From assembly GCA_029262715.1 (NCBI GenBank), contig JAJCYX010000345.1:1-6180 (forward strand): a stretch of DNA of 6,180 bases. The letters run 5' to 3'. Within the stretch, counting starts at the first letter, position 1; the number at the start of each line of letters is the position of its first letter. The position numbers were made by a program, and so were the translations under genes. This DNA comes from Chloroflexota bacterium. GTDB lineage: Bacteria; Chloroflexota; Dehalococcoidia; Lucifugimonadales; Lucifugimonadaceae. This document shows, one piece after another, positions 1 through 4,508 of the stretch. The notes under the pieces were generated by a model that saw only the letters and a list, made by a program, of their open reading frames with translations, made no database searches and was not told where the DNA came from.

Positions 1-129
1 GGCTACTCGATCCTCGAAGCTGACAGCATGGACGCTGCCAAGGCGTTGCTGGAAGGCCATCCGCACAACTCGTGGAACGCGGCCTGCTCCATCGAGGTGC
101 ACGAAGCCCAGGCAATGCCAGGAATGTAA
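1..129 (+). CDS. YciI/YCII-domain protein, C-terminal fragment
   Basis: The first 42 codons are open in frame 1 and end at TAA 127-129; the start lies outside the window. The visible peptide begins GYSILEADSMDAAKALLEG and continues to HPHNSW, then a final strand and tail SIEVHEAQAMPGM. This order (a strand with a GY..LEA turn, a helix with 'D..DAAKALLEGHP', then a last strand 'IEVHE') is the usual C-terminal half of YCII-related (DGPF-type) proteins, small ferredoxin-like alpha/beta domains of about 100-130 residues. The family is widespread and its reactions are mostly unassigned; some members sit beside ECF sigma factors and some YciI-like domains act in dechlorination or isomerisation. The family's His/Asp residues would lie in the missing part, so activity cannot be judged. 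A strong hairpin 70 bases downstream closes the transcript, so this is the last gene of its unit. Confidence 0.7.
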   Translation, partial: GYSILEADSMDAAKALLEGHPHNSWNAACSIEVHEAQAMPGM

Positions 130-195
130 GACGCTGGTGGCACTGGTGTTCGGCGTGCGAAACGCGCCACGCCTGTGCACACATCGGTAGTTCGA

Positions 196-229
196 AGAGA
201 CGGAGACGCTACATGGCGTCTCCGTCTTT
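196..229 (+). terminator. Hairpin terminator after the YciI-like gene
   Basis: AGACGGAGACGC (198-209) and GCGTCTCCGTCT (216-227) form a perfect 12-bp stem with a six-base loop. G197-T228 (wobble) and A196-T229 can extend it. Only a short T-rich tail (TCTTTATGT) follows, so it is a strong stem with a mediocre U-tract. It lies between the YciI-like stop and the candidate dehydrogenase promoter, where a terminator is expected. Confidence 0.75.
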
Positions 230-242
230 ATGTCTCAGAGCC

Positions 243-273
243 TCGACATCTTGTCTGGCCTGACCGGTATGAT
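243..273 (+). promoter_or_regulatory. Candidate sigma-70-type promoter for the dehydrogenase
   Basis: TCGACA (243-248) and TATGAT (268-273) each match the -35/-10 consensus at five of six positions, but the 19-base spacer is longer than the optimal 17. Transcription would start near 280, giving a leader of roughly 50 bases before the ATG at 329. The position just after the hairpin at 196-229 is sensible. The call is by eye only. Confidence 0.3.
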
Positions 274-328
274 CTCAGGACCGTTCCTCATTTCAGTGCG
301 TCAAACAGCACCAGTAGTTTCATAGTCA

Positions 329-1324
329 ATGCACAGCATTCTCCACATCACAGACACCGCAGACCCGCTTGCCGAAAAGGTACTTGCCAGGGCTGAAGGC
401 CGCGTCGAGATTGAGACCATAAGTGGCGCTGATGTTCCTGACTCATTTGATGGATTCGATGCGCTCTTAGTCGGTGATGCTTCTCTTTCGCGCACTCTCA
501 CGGACCTCGGCGAGAGCGGTCCAAAAATCGTGCAACTCACACGCGGCCATCACAAAAACATCGATGCCGCAGCGCTTGTCGCTTCTGGTATGACAGTCGC
601 AGGTGCCTCGCCGGTCCTTGCTCCGTACGTCTCGCGACATGCGCTTGGGCTTGCGATCGCTGCGAGCTCACAGAATGGTCCGCACGGTGAGCAGCCGCGT
701 TCAGCAATTGCCGATATCCAACAGAACTGGAACGGCTCTTTTGCTGGAAAGACTGTTGGGATCGTCGGTTTCGGCAGAGTTGGCATGGCAATGACCGCGC
801 TGTGGAAAATGCTCGGTGCAACGGTTATCTACGCAGACGTTCGCACTGCACCACACGGTTCCGCGGCTGTAGCCGGGGCGCGCCGCACGTCGCTTGACCA
901 GCTGCTGTCGAAATCGGACATCGTGTCCCTGCACGTCCAGTGGGGCCCGACGTCAAACCCGCTTCTGATGGAGCGTGAGTTGCGACTGCTTGGTCGGGAC
1001 AGCGTGCTCATCAACACCGCAGACGCCCGGCTCATCGACAGTGAGGACCTGGCAAGCTCACTGGACTCAGGCAACTTCAAGGCGGGTCTGGATGCTGAAG
1101 GTGTTGGCGATTCGCCGCTGGCTGGTGCGCCGAACCTGGTCTGGACGTCATTTTCCGGTGCAAGGTCCGAGGAGGCTGACGGCCTCGTCGCTGAGTTCGC
1201 TATCGCCAACATCGAAGCTGCGTTGACCGGCGGCAAGCCCGATGGCGTTGTTGAGATAGTCGACTATCCACCGATTGGCGACCCGTCGTTCTGGTCGTCG
1301 AAGATGTCACCAAGGGTTGTGTAA
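329..1324 (+). CDS. D-2-hydroxyacid dehydrogenase-family protein lacking catalytic residues
   Basis: The 331-residue protein has the usual length and two-domain layout of NAD-dependent D-2-hydroxyacid dehydrogenases (SerA/LdhA/GhrA fold). An N-terminal flavodoxin-like segment runs from about 1 to 105. The Rossmann domain has GFGRVG (147-152), with Asp170 at the end of the second strand, where it normally selects NAD over NADP. LHV (201-203) and LINTADARLID (227-237) match the family's 'LHVPLT' and 'INTARG' blocks. The key residues are changed: the catalytic Arg of 'NTARG' is Asp232, the His of 'TPHxG' is Phe275 (TSFSG 273-277), the 'VAEHA' Glu is Arg103, and no Glu lines up clearly in the loop after Asp255. 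It may therefore be a cofactor-binding pseudoenzyme or have a different activity. ATG 329 is the first start after an in-frame TAG at 323-325. No Shine-Dalgarno is evident, so initiation is weak or of another type. It appears monocistronic. Confidence 0.85.
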   Translation: MHSILHITDTADPLAEKVLARAEGRVEIETISGADVPDSFDGFDALLVGDASLSRTLTDLGESGPKIVQLTRGHHKNIDAAALVASGMTVAGASPVLAPYVSRHALGLAIAASSQNGPHGEQPRSAIADIQQNWNGSFAGKTVGIVGFGRVGMAMTALWKMLGATVIYADVRTAPHGSAAVAGARRTSLDQLLSKSDIVSLHVQWGPTSNPLLMERELRLLGRDSVLINTADARLIDSEDLASSLDSGNFKAGLDAEGVGDSPLAGAPNLVWTSFSGARSEEADGLVAEFAIANIEAALTGGKPDGVVEIVDYPPIGDPSFWSSKMSPRVV

Positions 1325-1346
1325 GGCAGCTAGCCGCGTTTTCGAG
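1325..1346 (+). repeat. Degenerate GC-hairpin/TTTTC repeat module
   Basis: Directly after the dehydrogenase stop, GGCAGCTAGCCGCGTTTTCGAG resembles the module GCGGCnnGCCGC-GTTTTC that recurs at 3923, 5654 and inside the 4149-4484 array. Here the stem has decayed to GGC/GCC with a five-base loop. It could act as a weak terminator for the dehydrogenase. Confidence 0.35.
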
Positions 1347-1375
1347 TGCGCGTCGATGAGTTGTTGCATATGCAC

Positions 1376-1396
1376 CCTTCGACAGGCTCAGGACAG
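1376..1396 (+). repeat. Short intergenic repeat, TTCGACAGGCTCAGGAC family
   Basis: CCTTCGACAGGCTCAGGACAG is a copy of a short intergenic motif common in many environmental bacterial genomes. It is the source of the spurious peptide 'PEPVEG' when translated on the other strand. Related copies lie at 2032-2050, 3877-3890, 3984-4010 and 4079-4095. Confidence 0.6.
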
Positions 1397-1404
1397 TGTC
1401 TGTT

Positions 1405-1470
1405 CTCCCTCCCTAGTAGGGAGGGAGTTAGAGGGTGGCTGCCGCGTGGGGCGGCAGCGAGCTGAATTTT
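1405..1470 (+). repeat. Composite palindromic repeat, inverted copy (hairpin A + hairpin B + T-run)
   Basis: Hairpin A pairs CTCCCTCCC (1405-1413) with GGGAGGGAG (1419-1427), extendable inward to 11 bp. A linker TTAGAGGGTG follows. Hairpin B then pairs GCTGCCGC (1438-1445) with GCGGCAGC (1451-1458), a perfect 8-bp stem with a five-base loop, followed by GAGCTGAATTTTC. The order A-linker-B-TTTTC is the reverse complement of the units at 4149-4484 and 1964-2021. Hairpin B plus the T-run looks like a + strand terminator and may end dehydrogenase transcription. Confidence 0.7.
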
Positions 1471-1538
1471 CAGTGGGTCCACGTAGCTGGCAAAGAGAAC
1501 CGCTCTTTCCTGACAAGACGGAACGATCCACACCCTGA

Positions 1539-1561
1539 CCCTCTCCCTGCCAGGGAGAGGG
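1539..1561. repeat. CCCTCTCCC hairpin repeat
   Basis: CCCTCTCCCT (1539-1548) pairs with AGGGAGAGGG (1552-1561) in a perfect 10-bp stem with loop GCC, preceded by CACCCTGA. It is similar in plan to the CTCCCTCCC hairpin A but different in sequence, so it is either a related subfamily or a separate dispersed repeat. Confidence 0.6.
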
Positions 1562-1563
1562 AA

Positions 1564-1609
1564 ATGATCACACTCTGAACTTGTTGCTCAGAGTCTCCCG
1601 TGTGACCAT
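1564..1609. repeat. CTCTGAACTTG...TCAGAGTCTC palindromic repeat with outer stem
   Basis: The inner arms CTCTGA (1573-1578) and TCAGAG (1588-1593) enclose ACTTGTTGC. Outer arms ATGATCACAC (1564-1573) and GTGTGACCAT (1600-1609) pair at nine of ten positions. The core matches the copy at 4106-4128 (CATTCTGAACTTGATTCAGA). It is a dispersed intergenic repeat rather than a gene. Confidence 0.6.
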
Positions 1610-1618
1610 GCTGCAACG

Positions 1619-1648
1619 GTCAGATCCCTCCGCTGCGGTCGGGATGAC
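1619..1648. repeat. GATCCCTCCGC...GCGGTCGGGATGAC palindromic repeat
   Basis: The arms GTCA (1619-1622), ATCCC (1624-1628) and CCG (1630-1632) pair in order with CGG (1636-1638), GGGAT (1641-1645) and TGAC (1645-1648), leaving small bulges. Sequences of this type are known intergenic repeats, often mis-translated as 'HPDRSGGI'. Only one copy is present here. Confidence 0.55.
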
Positions 1649-1726
1649 AAAGGAAACGCCGTACGCGGCCCGGATAACCCAACACAACGCAGCTTGCATA
1701 CCACCTTGTTGCTATACCCAGATTTC

Positions 1727-1757
1727 GTGACAGTGATAGTCTGCAAGTATCTATACG
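1727..1757 (+). promoter_or_regulatory. Weak candidate promoter for the leader transcript
   Basis: GTGACA (1727-1732, five of six to the -35 consensus) is followed after 19 bases by TATACG (1752-1757, four of six to the -10). The spacing is long and the match modest. It is listed because it lies about 100 bases before the leader ORF at 1857 and could start a leader transcript reaching the ABC-F gene. Confidence 0.2.
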
Positions 1758-1787
1758 TTCGCACGCCGTCACTAACGTGACCGTCCG

Positions 1788-1856
1788 GCACCGGTCTGAA
1801 CCTCCGGTGCGCGGCATCGGTGCCCATTTCGAAGGGTGCCATTAGAAAGGAGAGTC
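1788..1856 (+). promoter_or_regulatory. Structured leader with strong Shine-Dalgarno
   Basis: GCACCGG (1788-1794) pairs with CCGGTGC (1804-1810) around a nine-base loop. A second G/C-rich stretch containing GGTGCCC and GGGTGCC follows (1819-1840), and then AAAGGAGA (1846-1853) sits three bases before the ATG at 1857. No known riboswitch core (TPP, FMN, cobalamin, SAM, glycine, T-box) was recognised. The stretch is repeat-free, unlike its surroundings, which argues that it is functional leader RNA. Confidence 0.35.
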
Positions 1857-1919
1857 ATGGTTCTTTCACTTCCGGCAGGATTCTTCCGCCGCAACCTCTC
1901 CGCTAAGAACGGCCGGTAA
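1857..1919 (+). CDS. Possible 20-residue leader peptide
   Basis: ATG 1857 opens a 20-codon frame ending at TAA 1917-1919. The peptide starts MVLSLPAGFFRR and ends NLSAKNGR. Its support is the AAAGGAGA ribosome binding site three to four bases before the ATG, better than that of either long + strand gene here. A perfect hairpin (1911-1927) also begins inside the last three codons. A ribosome reaching the stop would cover the left arm, which is typical of leader peptides controlling a terminator. No homologue is recognised. The peptide has no membrane segment and is basic (three Arg, one Lys). The next gene downstream is the ABC-F ATPase, 315 bases away with a repeat element between, so a link to it is inferred. 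A chance ORF remains possible. Confidence 0.4.
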   Translation: MVLSLPAGFFRRNLSAKNGR

Positions 1920-1945
1920 TACCGGCCAGAAACCAGTTTCATTTT
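1911..1945 (+). terminator. Hairpin overlapping the leader ORF stop, terminator-like
   Basis: GGCCGGT (1911-1917) pairs perfectly with ACCGGCC (1921-1927) around loop AAT, which includes part of the stop codon. A second small hairpin GAAA-CCAG-TTTC (1929-1940) and ATTTTC follow. The T-run is displaced from the main stem, so termination strength is uncertain. CCGGC at 1872-1876 inside the leader ORF could pair with GCCGG 1912-1916 as an alternative fold. Confidence 0.45.
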
Positions 1946-1963
1946 CGTTGATGTGATACGGCG

Positions 1964-2021
1964 TGCCACGTTTTCCGCACGCGGCACCCACCCTCTAACT
2001 CCCTCCCTGGTAGGGAGGGAG
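1964..2021 (-). repeat. Composite palindromic repeat, single copy
   Basis: GTGCCAC, TTTTC, CGCACGCGGCACC and CACCCTCTAA lead into hairpin A: CTCCCTCCCT (1999-2008) with AGGGAGGGAG (2012-2021), loop GGT. From CGCACGCGGCACC onward it matches the third unit of the 4149-4484 array almost base for base. The GC-hairpin left arm and A-run are altered, so hairpin B is damaged in this copy. Confidence 0.65.
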
Positions 2022-2030
2022 AATGTCGGT

Positions 2031-2050
2031 CTTTCGACTAGCTCGGGATG
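2031..2050 (+). repeat. Short intergenic repeat, TTCGACTAGCTCGGGATGG variant
   Basis: CTTTCGACTAGCTCGGGATG is a diverged copy of the TTCGACAGGCTCAGGAC family at 1376-1396. It directly follows the composite repeat, as the 1376 copy directly precedes one. In translation it yields the 'STSSG' peptide typical of such intergenic repeats. Confidence 0.5.
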
Positions 2051-2165
2051 GCAACCTCCATCACATCACAAACTCCCCGGTTTTGGCCGCAACTCTATGC
2101 AAGCCATTGGCAACGGCGCGCGCCCGGACCGGGATCGATGTTGAGCAATTCGCTCTCCCCACGTA

Positions 2166-2230
2166 GTCTCCGGCATGCGCCACTACCCGGACTCCCTCAT
2201 CGCCTGATCGAGGGACTCCTGCCCGGAGAC
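2166..2230 (+). promoter_or_regulatory. Nested stems able to hide the ABC-F ribosome binding site
   Basis: GTCTCCGG (2166-2173) is the exact reverse complement of CCGGAGAC (2223-2230), which contains the GGAG Shine-Dalgarno (2225-2228) of the GTG start at 2235. Enclosed between them is a second hairpin: GGACTCCCTC (2189-2198) pairs with GAGGGACTCC (2210-2219) at nine of ten positions, and ATC/GAT can extend it inward. A ten-codon frame (ATG 2175 to TGA 2205-2207, MRHYPDSLIA) runs through the left side of the structure, but it has no good ribosome binding site. The arrangement resembles translational attenuators of ribosome-targeting resistance genes. That the stems form and regulate is inference. 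Confidence 0.45.
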
Positions 2231-2234
2231 AGTA

Positions 2235-3857
2235 GTGATTATCTGCAACGTTCTGAATGTGACGAAACACCACGGCGCAAACAAGGTGCTGAGCGGCATC
2301 TCGCTCGAAATAAAGACCGACTCGCGCATTGGCCTCATCGGACCCAACGGTGCCGGGAAATCGACCCTCATGCGCATCATCGCGGGGCTCGACACGGCGG
2401 ACGAAGGCCAGGTCACCCGGCGTCGAAACGTCCACATCGGCTACCTGCCGCAAGAGCCGAAGCTGCCCGACGGCTCAACCGTTCTCGACGAAGCTCTAAA
2501 GGCCCGCGACTACTACTCAGCGAAGCAACAGGAGATCATAAATCTCGAGTCTCGTATGGGCGAGCCGCAGGTGTACGAGGACCCCGACGCGCTGCAGTCT
2601 GTGATCGACGAGCACGAAGCAGCACTACAGGCTTTCGAGGACGCAGGCGGGCTGAATGTCGATGGCCGCGTAGTCGAGATGCTGCACGCTGTCGGCTTCT
2701 CAGACGACGACTTCCTGCTTCCAGCGAGCACGCTGAGTGGCGGCCAGAAAAAGCTGCTATTTCTCGCTCGCCTGATGGCGACGCAGCCCGAACTTCTGCT
2801 GCTCGACGAGCCGGACAATCATCTCGATGCCGAAGGCAAGCGCATGCTGGAGCGCCTGGTGGTCGAGTATCCGGGCGCAGTCGTTGTGATTTCGCACGAC
2901 CGCTACCTGCTCGACGTGATGGTGGAGTCGATCGCTGAGCTGGAGGTGGCCGGGCAGCATCCGGGTCGCGACCAGTTGACCGTTTTCAGCGGGAACTATT
3001 CGGAGTTTGCGACGGACAAGCGGGCGGCGCTGCTTCAGCAACAGGCGAATTTCCAGTTGCAAGAACGGGAGATCAGCCGGCTGCGCAAGGCGATCAGGCG
3101 TCTGATGGACTGGAACCAGTACGTGTCGCACTCGAAGTTCGTGACGAGGGCGAAGAACATGGAGAAGCGCATCGACCGCATGGACAAGGTTGAGCGGCCG
3201 ATCATGGAGCCGAAGCGCATTGGCCTTGAGTTTGGAGCCGAGCGCGGCGGTTTCAAGGTGCTTGAGTTGAAGTCGATAACGAAGTCTTTTGGCGAAACGC
3301 CAGTGTTGGACGGTGTGGATCTCCTGGTGACGCATGGCGAACGGGTTGCGCTGACAGGTGACAACGGCACCGGGAAGTCGCTGCTGATGAAGATGATGAT
3401 GGGCCGAGAGCGGCCGTCTTCAGGAGAGATTCGCGTTGGAGCGAGGATCTCGATTGGCTATTACGCGCAGGAGCAGGAGACGCTGGACCCGGAGCTGACG
3501 GTGGTTGAGGAGGTGCGCAGGGTGAAGGATATGAGCGAGTCTGCGGCTTACGCTTTCCTAGGCTCGTTTCTGTTCGATTTCAGGAAGGCGAGACGACAGG
3601 TACGAACGCTGAGTGGTGGCGAGAAGGCGCGCTTGCAGATGGCGAAGTTGATGCTGATGGAGGGGAATTTACTGTTGCTGGATGAGCCGACGAATAACCT
3701 GGATATTCCGTCGTGCGAGGCGCTGGAGGATGCGATTGACGATTACAACGGCACGGTGCTTGTGATTTCGCACGATCGCTATTTCCTGGAGAGAGTGGCA
3801 CAGCGGACGGTTGAGGTGCAGAAGGGCAAGGTAGTTGAGGTGGAGATGAGTTGGTGA
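2235..3857 (+). CDS. ABC-F family ATPase (ribosome-associated, two NBDs)
   Basis: This 540-residue soluble protein has two ABC ATPase domains in tandem and no membrane segment. NBD1 has Walker A GPNGAGKST (36-44), signature LSGGQ (167-171), Walker B LLLLDE (187-192) and H-loop His221. NBD2 has GDNGTGKS (375-382), LSGGE (459-463), LLLLDE (479-484), DEPTNNLD (483-490) and His513. The charged linker at about 255-330 (helices around QLQEREISRLRKAIRRLM and TRAKNMEKRIDRMDK) is the P-site-tRNA-interacting region. ABC-F proteins bind the ribosomal E site and act on the peptidyl-transferase centre, either as translation factors (EttA, Uup) or as antibiotic-resistance proteins. No EttA-type arm and no C-terminal Uup coiled coil are present, and the linker is short, which slightly favours a housekeeping role. 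Oddities are Asp194 in place of Thr in NBD1 (DEPDNHLD) and Leu383 after the second GKS. The GTG start is chosen because GGAG lies six bases upstream and the first strand (IICNVLNVTKHHG) begins there. Confidence 0.93.
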   Translation: MIICNVLNVTKHHGANKVLSGISLEIKTDSRIGLIGPNGAGKSTLMRIIAGLDTADEGQVTRRRNVHIGYLPQEPKLPDGSTVLDEALKARDYYSAKQQEIINLESRMGEPQVYEDPDALQSVIDEHEAALQAFEDAGGLNVDGRVVEMLHAVGFSDDDFLLPASTLSGGQKKLLFLARLMATQPELLLLDEPDNHLDAEGKRMLERLVVEYPGAVVVISHDRYLLDVMVESIAELEVAGQHPGRDQLTVFSGNYSEFATDKRAALLQQQANFQLQEREISRLRKAIRRLMDWNQYVSHSKFVTRAKNMEKRIDRMDKVERPIMEPKRIGLEFGAERGGFKVLELKSITKSFGETPVLDGVDLLVTHGERVALTGDNGTGKSLLMKMMMGRERPSSGEIRVGARISIGYYAQEQETLDPELTVVEEVRRVKDMSESAAYAFLGSFLFDFRKARRQVRTLSGGEKARLQMAKLMLMEGNLLLLDEPTNNLDIPSCEALEDAIDDYNGTVLVISHDRYFLERVAQRTVEVQKGKVVEVEMSW

Positions 3858-3876
3858 TGTGAGCTATGGCCGTAAC

Positions 3877-3890
3877 CCTTCGTCCTGAGC
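3877..3890 (-). repeat. CCTTCGTCCTGAGC repeat (inverse of the TTCGAC..GCTCAGGAC family)
   Basis: CCTTCGTCCTGAGC is repeated exactly at 3985-3998 and is the other orientation of the 1376-1396 motif. Here the right arm has been replaced by the GC-hairpin/T-run module that starts at 3895. Confidence 0.55.
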
Positions 3891-3894
3891 TGGT

Positions 3895-3914
3895 GCGGCG
3901 GCTTGCCGCTTTTT
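3895..3914 (+). terminator. Rho-independent terminator of the ABC-F gene
   Basis: GCGGC (3895-3899) pairs with GCCGC (3905-3909) around loop GGCTT and is followed at once by TTTTT (3910-3914). It is 38 bases after the ABC-F stop. It also belongs to the GC-hairpin/TTTTC module found elsewhere in the window. Confidence 0.65.
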
Positions 3915-3922
3915 CTGGTGTG

Positions 3923-3940
3923 GCGGCGTGCCGCGTTTTC
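3923..3940 (+). terminator. Second GC-hairpin/TTTTC module, backup terminator
   Basis: GCGGC (3923-3927) and GCCGC (3930-3934) form a near-perfect palindrome (four pairs with a four-base loop) followed by GTTTTC. It is a near copy of the preceding element, 28 bases away, each followed by a GTGT sequence. The two form a tandem terminator pair behind the ABC-F gene. Confidence 0.5.
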
Positions 3941-3983
3941 CCGTGTTTCATCAGGTAGCGCGCGATTTAGACGTGGCCGTACT

Positions 3984-4010
3984 TCCTTCGTCCTGAGCGG
4001 GTGCGAAGGA
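3984..4010. repeat. CCTTCGTCCTGAGC...GCGAAGGA palindromic repeat
   Basis: TCCTTCG (3984-3990) pairs with CGAAGGA (4004-4010) in a perfect 7-bp stem; the loop holds TCCTGAGCGGGTG. It is the most complete palindromic copy of this family in the window. Confidence 0.6.
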
Positions 4011-4078
4011 TCCGGGGATGTGGGGCAAACTTAAAGACAAGCCTTGTGACGGCGGAACATGCGTTGCTCTCATAGATT

Positions 4079-4128
4079 GGCAAGCTCAGGATGGCCGTTT
4101 TCTGTCATTCTGAACTTGATTCAGAATC
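4079..4128. repeat. Fused intergenic repeats: GCAAGCTCAGGATGG plus CATTCTGAAC hairpin
   Basis: GGCAAGCTCAGGATGGC (4079-4095) is a 5'-truncated copy of the TTCGACAGGCTCAGG family. It is followed by hairpin ATTCTGAA (4107-4114) / TTCAGAAT (4120-4127) with loop CTTGA, the intergenic repeat that yields 'ILNQVQND' peptides in translation. The copy at 1564-1609 is related. Confidence 0.6.
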
Positions 4129-4274
4129 TCTCGGGCGAGCGTTCGACACGAGAAAACACGACCACGCCGCCGCCACCGCACGCAGCACCCTCCCTCTAAC
4201 TCCCTCCCAATCTGGGAGGGAGGATGATACCAACGCAGGAACCTCTCTCGCGAACGGTGACTTGTGCCACACGA

Positions 4275-4292
4275 GAAAACGCCGTACACGGC
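4275..4292 (-). terminator. Minus-strand GC-hairpin/TTTTC terminator (array copy 1)
   Basis: On the minus strand GCCGT-GT-ACGGC (4292-4281) is followed by GTTTTC. Compared with the neighbouring copy, one C-G pair is replaced by a T-A pair on opposite arms, so pairing is kept. Confidence 0.45.
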
Positions 4293-4380
4293 ACCCTCCC
4301 TCTAACTCCCTCCCAATCTGGGAGGGAGGACGATACGGACGCAGGCACCTCTCTGGCGAACGGTGGCTTGTGCCACACAA

Positions 4381-4398
4381 GAAAACGCCGCACGCGGC
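4381..4398 (-). terminator. Minus-strand GC-hairpin/TTTTC terminator of the kinase (array copy 2)
   Basis: Read on the minus strand, GCCGC-GT-GCGGC (4398-4387) is followed by GTTTTC (4386-4381). It is the first intact hairpin-plus-T-run met after the kinase stop at 4509, about 110 bases downstream. The loop is short, so the effective stem is four pairs with a four-base loop. Confidence 0.45.
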
Positions 4399-4508
4399 AC
4401 CACCCTCTAACTCCCTCCCAATGTGGGAGGGAGGATGATACGGACGCAGGCACCTTTCTAGCGAACGGCAGCCAGTGACACACGCGGCAAGGCGCGGCTG
4501 GCCGTCCT

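Larger units (their letters stand above)
4149..4484 (-). repeat. Tandem array of a 105-106 bp composite repeat, about 3 copies
   Basis: Units start at CCCTCTAACTCCCTCCC in 4192, 4298 and 4403 (periods 106 and 105), with a partial half-unit before the first. Each has hairpin A: CTCCCTCCCA with TGGGAGGGAG at 4200-4209/4213-4222, 4306-4315/4319-4328 and 4411-4420/4424-4433. A non-palindromic linker follows (GATACGGACGCAGGCACCT, GCGAACGG), then GTGCCACA and GAAAACGCCG with hairpin B. Units 1 and 2 differ at only about a dozen positions. Unit 3 diverges after about 4465, where GTGACACACGCGGC replaces hairpin B. The array fills the gap between the converging ABC-F and kinase genes. Confidence 0.85.

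Noticed and set aside
829..1236. A 135-codon minus-strand ORF inside the dehydrogenase gene
   Set aside because: It is a shadow of the + strand gene, Ser/Ala/Pro-rich with no recognisable domain and no independent start signal.
1857..1927. tmRNA or a known riboswitch at the short ORF
   Set aside because: There is no tRNA-like end, no Ala-Ala tag ending and no recognised riboswitch core; the attenuator-like reading fits better.
2048..2938. A 296-codon + strand ORF overlapping the start of the ABC-F gene
   Set aside because: It is an out-of-frame shadow of the ABC-F coding sequence, rich in Arg, Ala and Pro with no domain. The ABC-F frame carries all the motifs. Its ATG lies in a repeat.
2757..3335. 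A 192-codon minus-strand ORF inside the ABC-F gene
   Set aside because: It is antisense to conserved ABC-F motifs and has no domain of its own; high GC favours such shadow frames.
4192..4433. Possible G-quadruplexes at the GGGAGGG motifs
   Set aside because: Each hairpin has only two G-tracts per strand, with the matching C-tracts beside them. A hairpin is far more likely than an intramolecular quadruplex.
4091..4483. Several ORFs of 84-115 codons on both strands with repeated peptides such as LPLTPSQSGRE and SLPDWEGVRG
   Set aside because: They are translations of the tandem DNA repeat; the periodicity is that of the 105-106 bp unit and there is no ribosome binding site.
4149..4484. CRISPR array
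   Set aside because: The repeat unit is about 105 bp, nearly identical across its whole length, with no short conserved repeat and variable spacer pattern and no cas genes.
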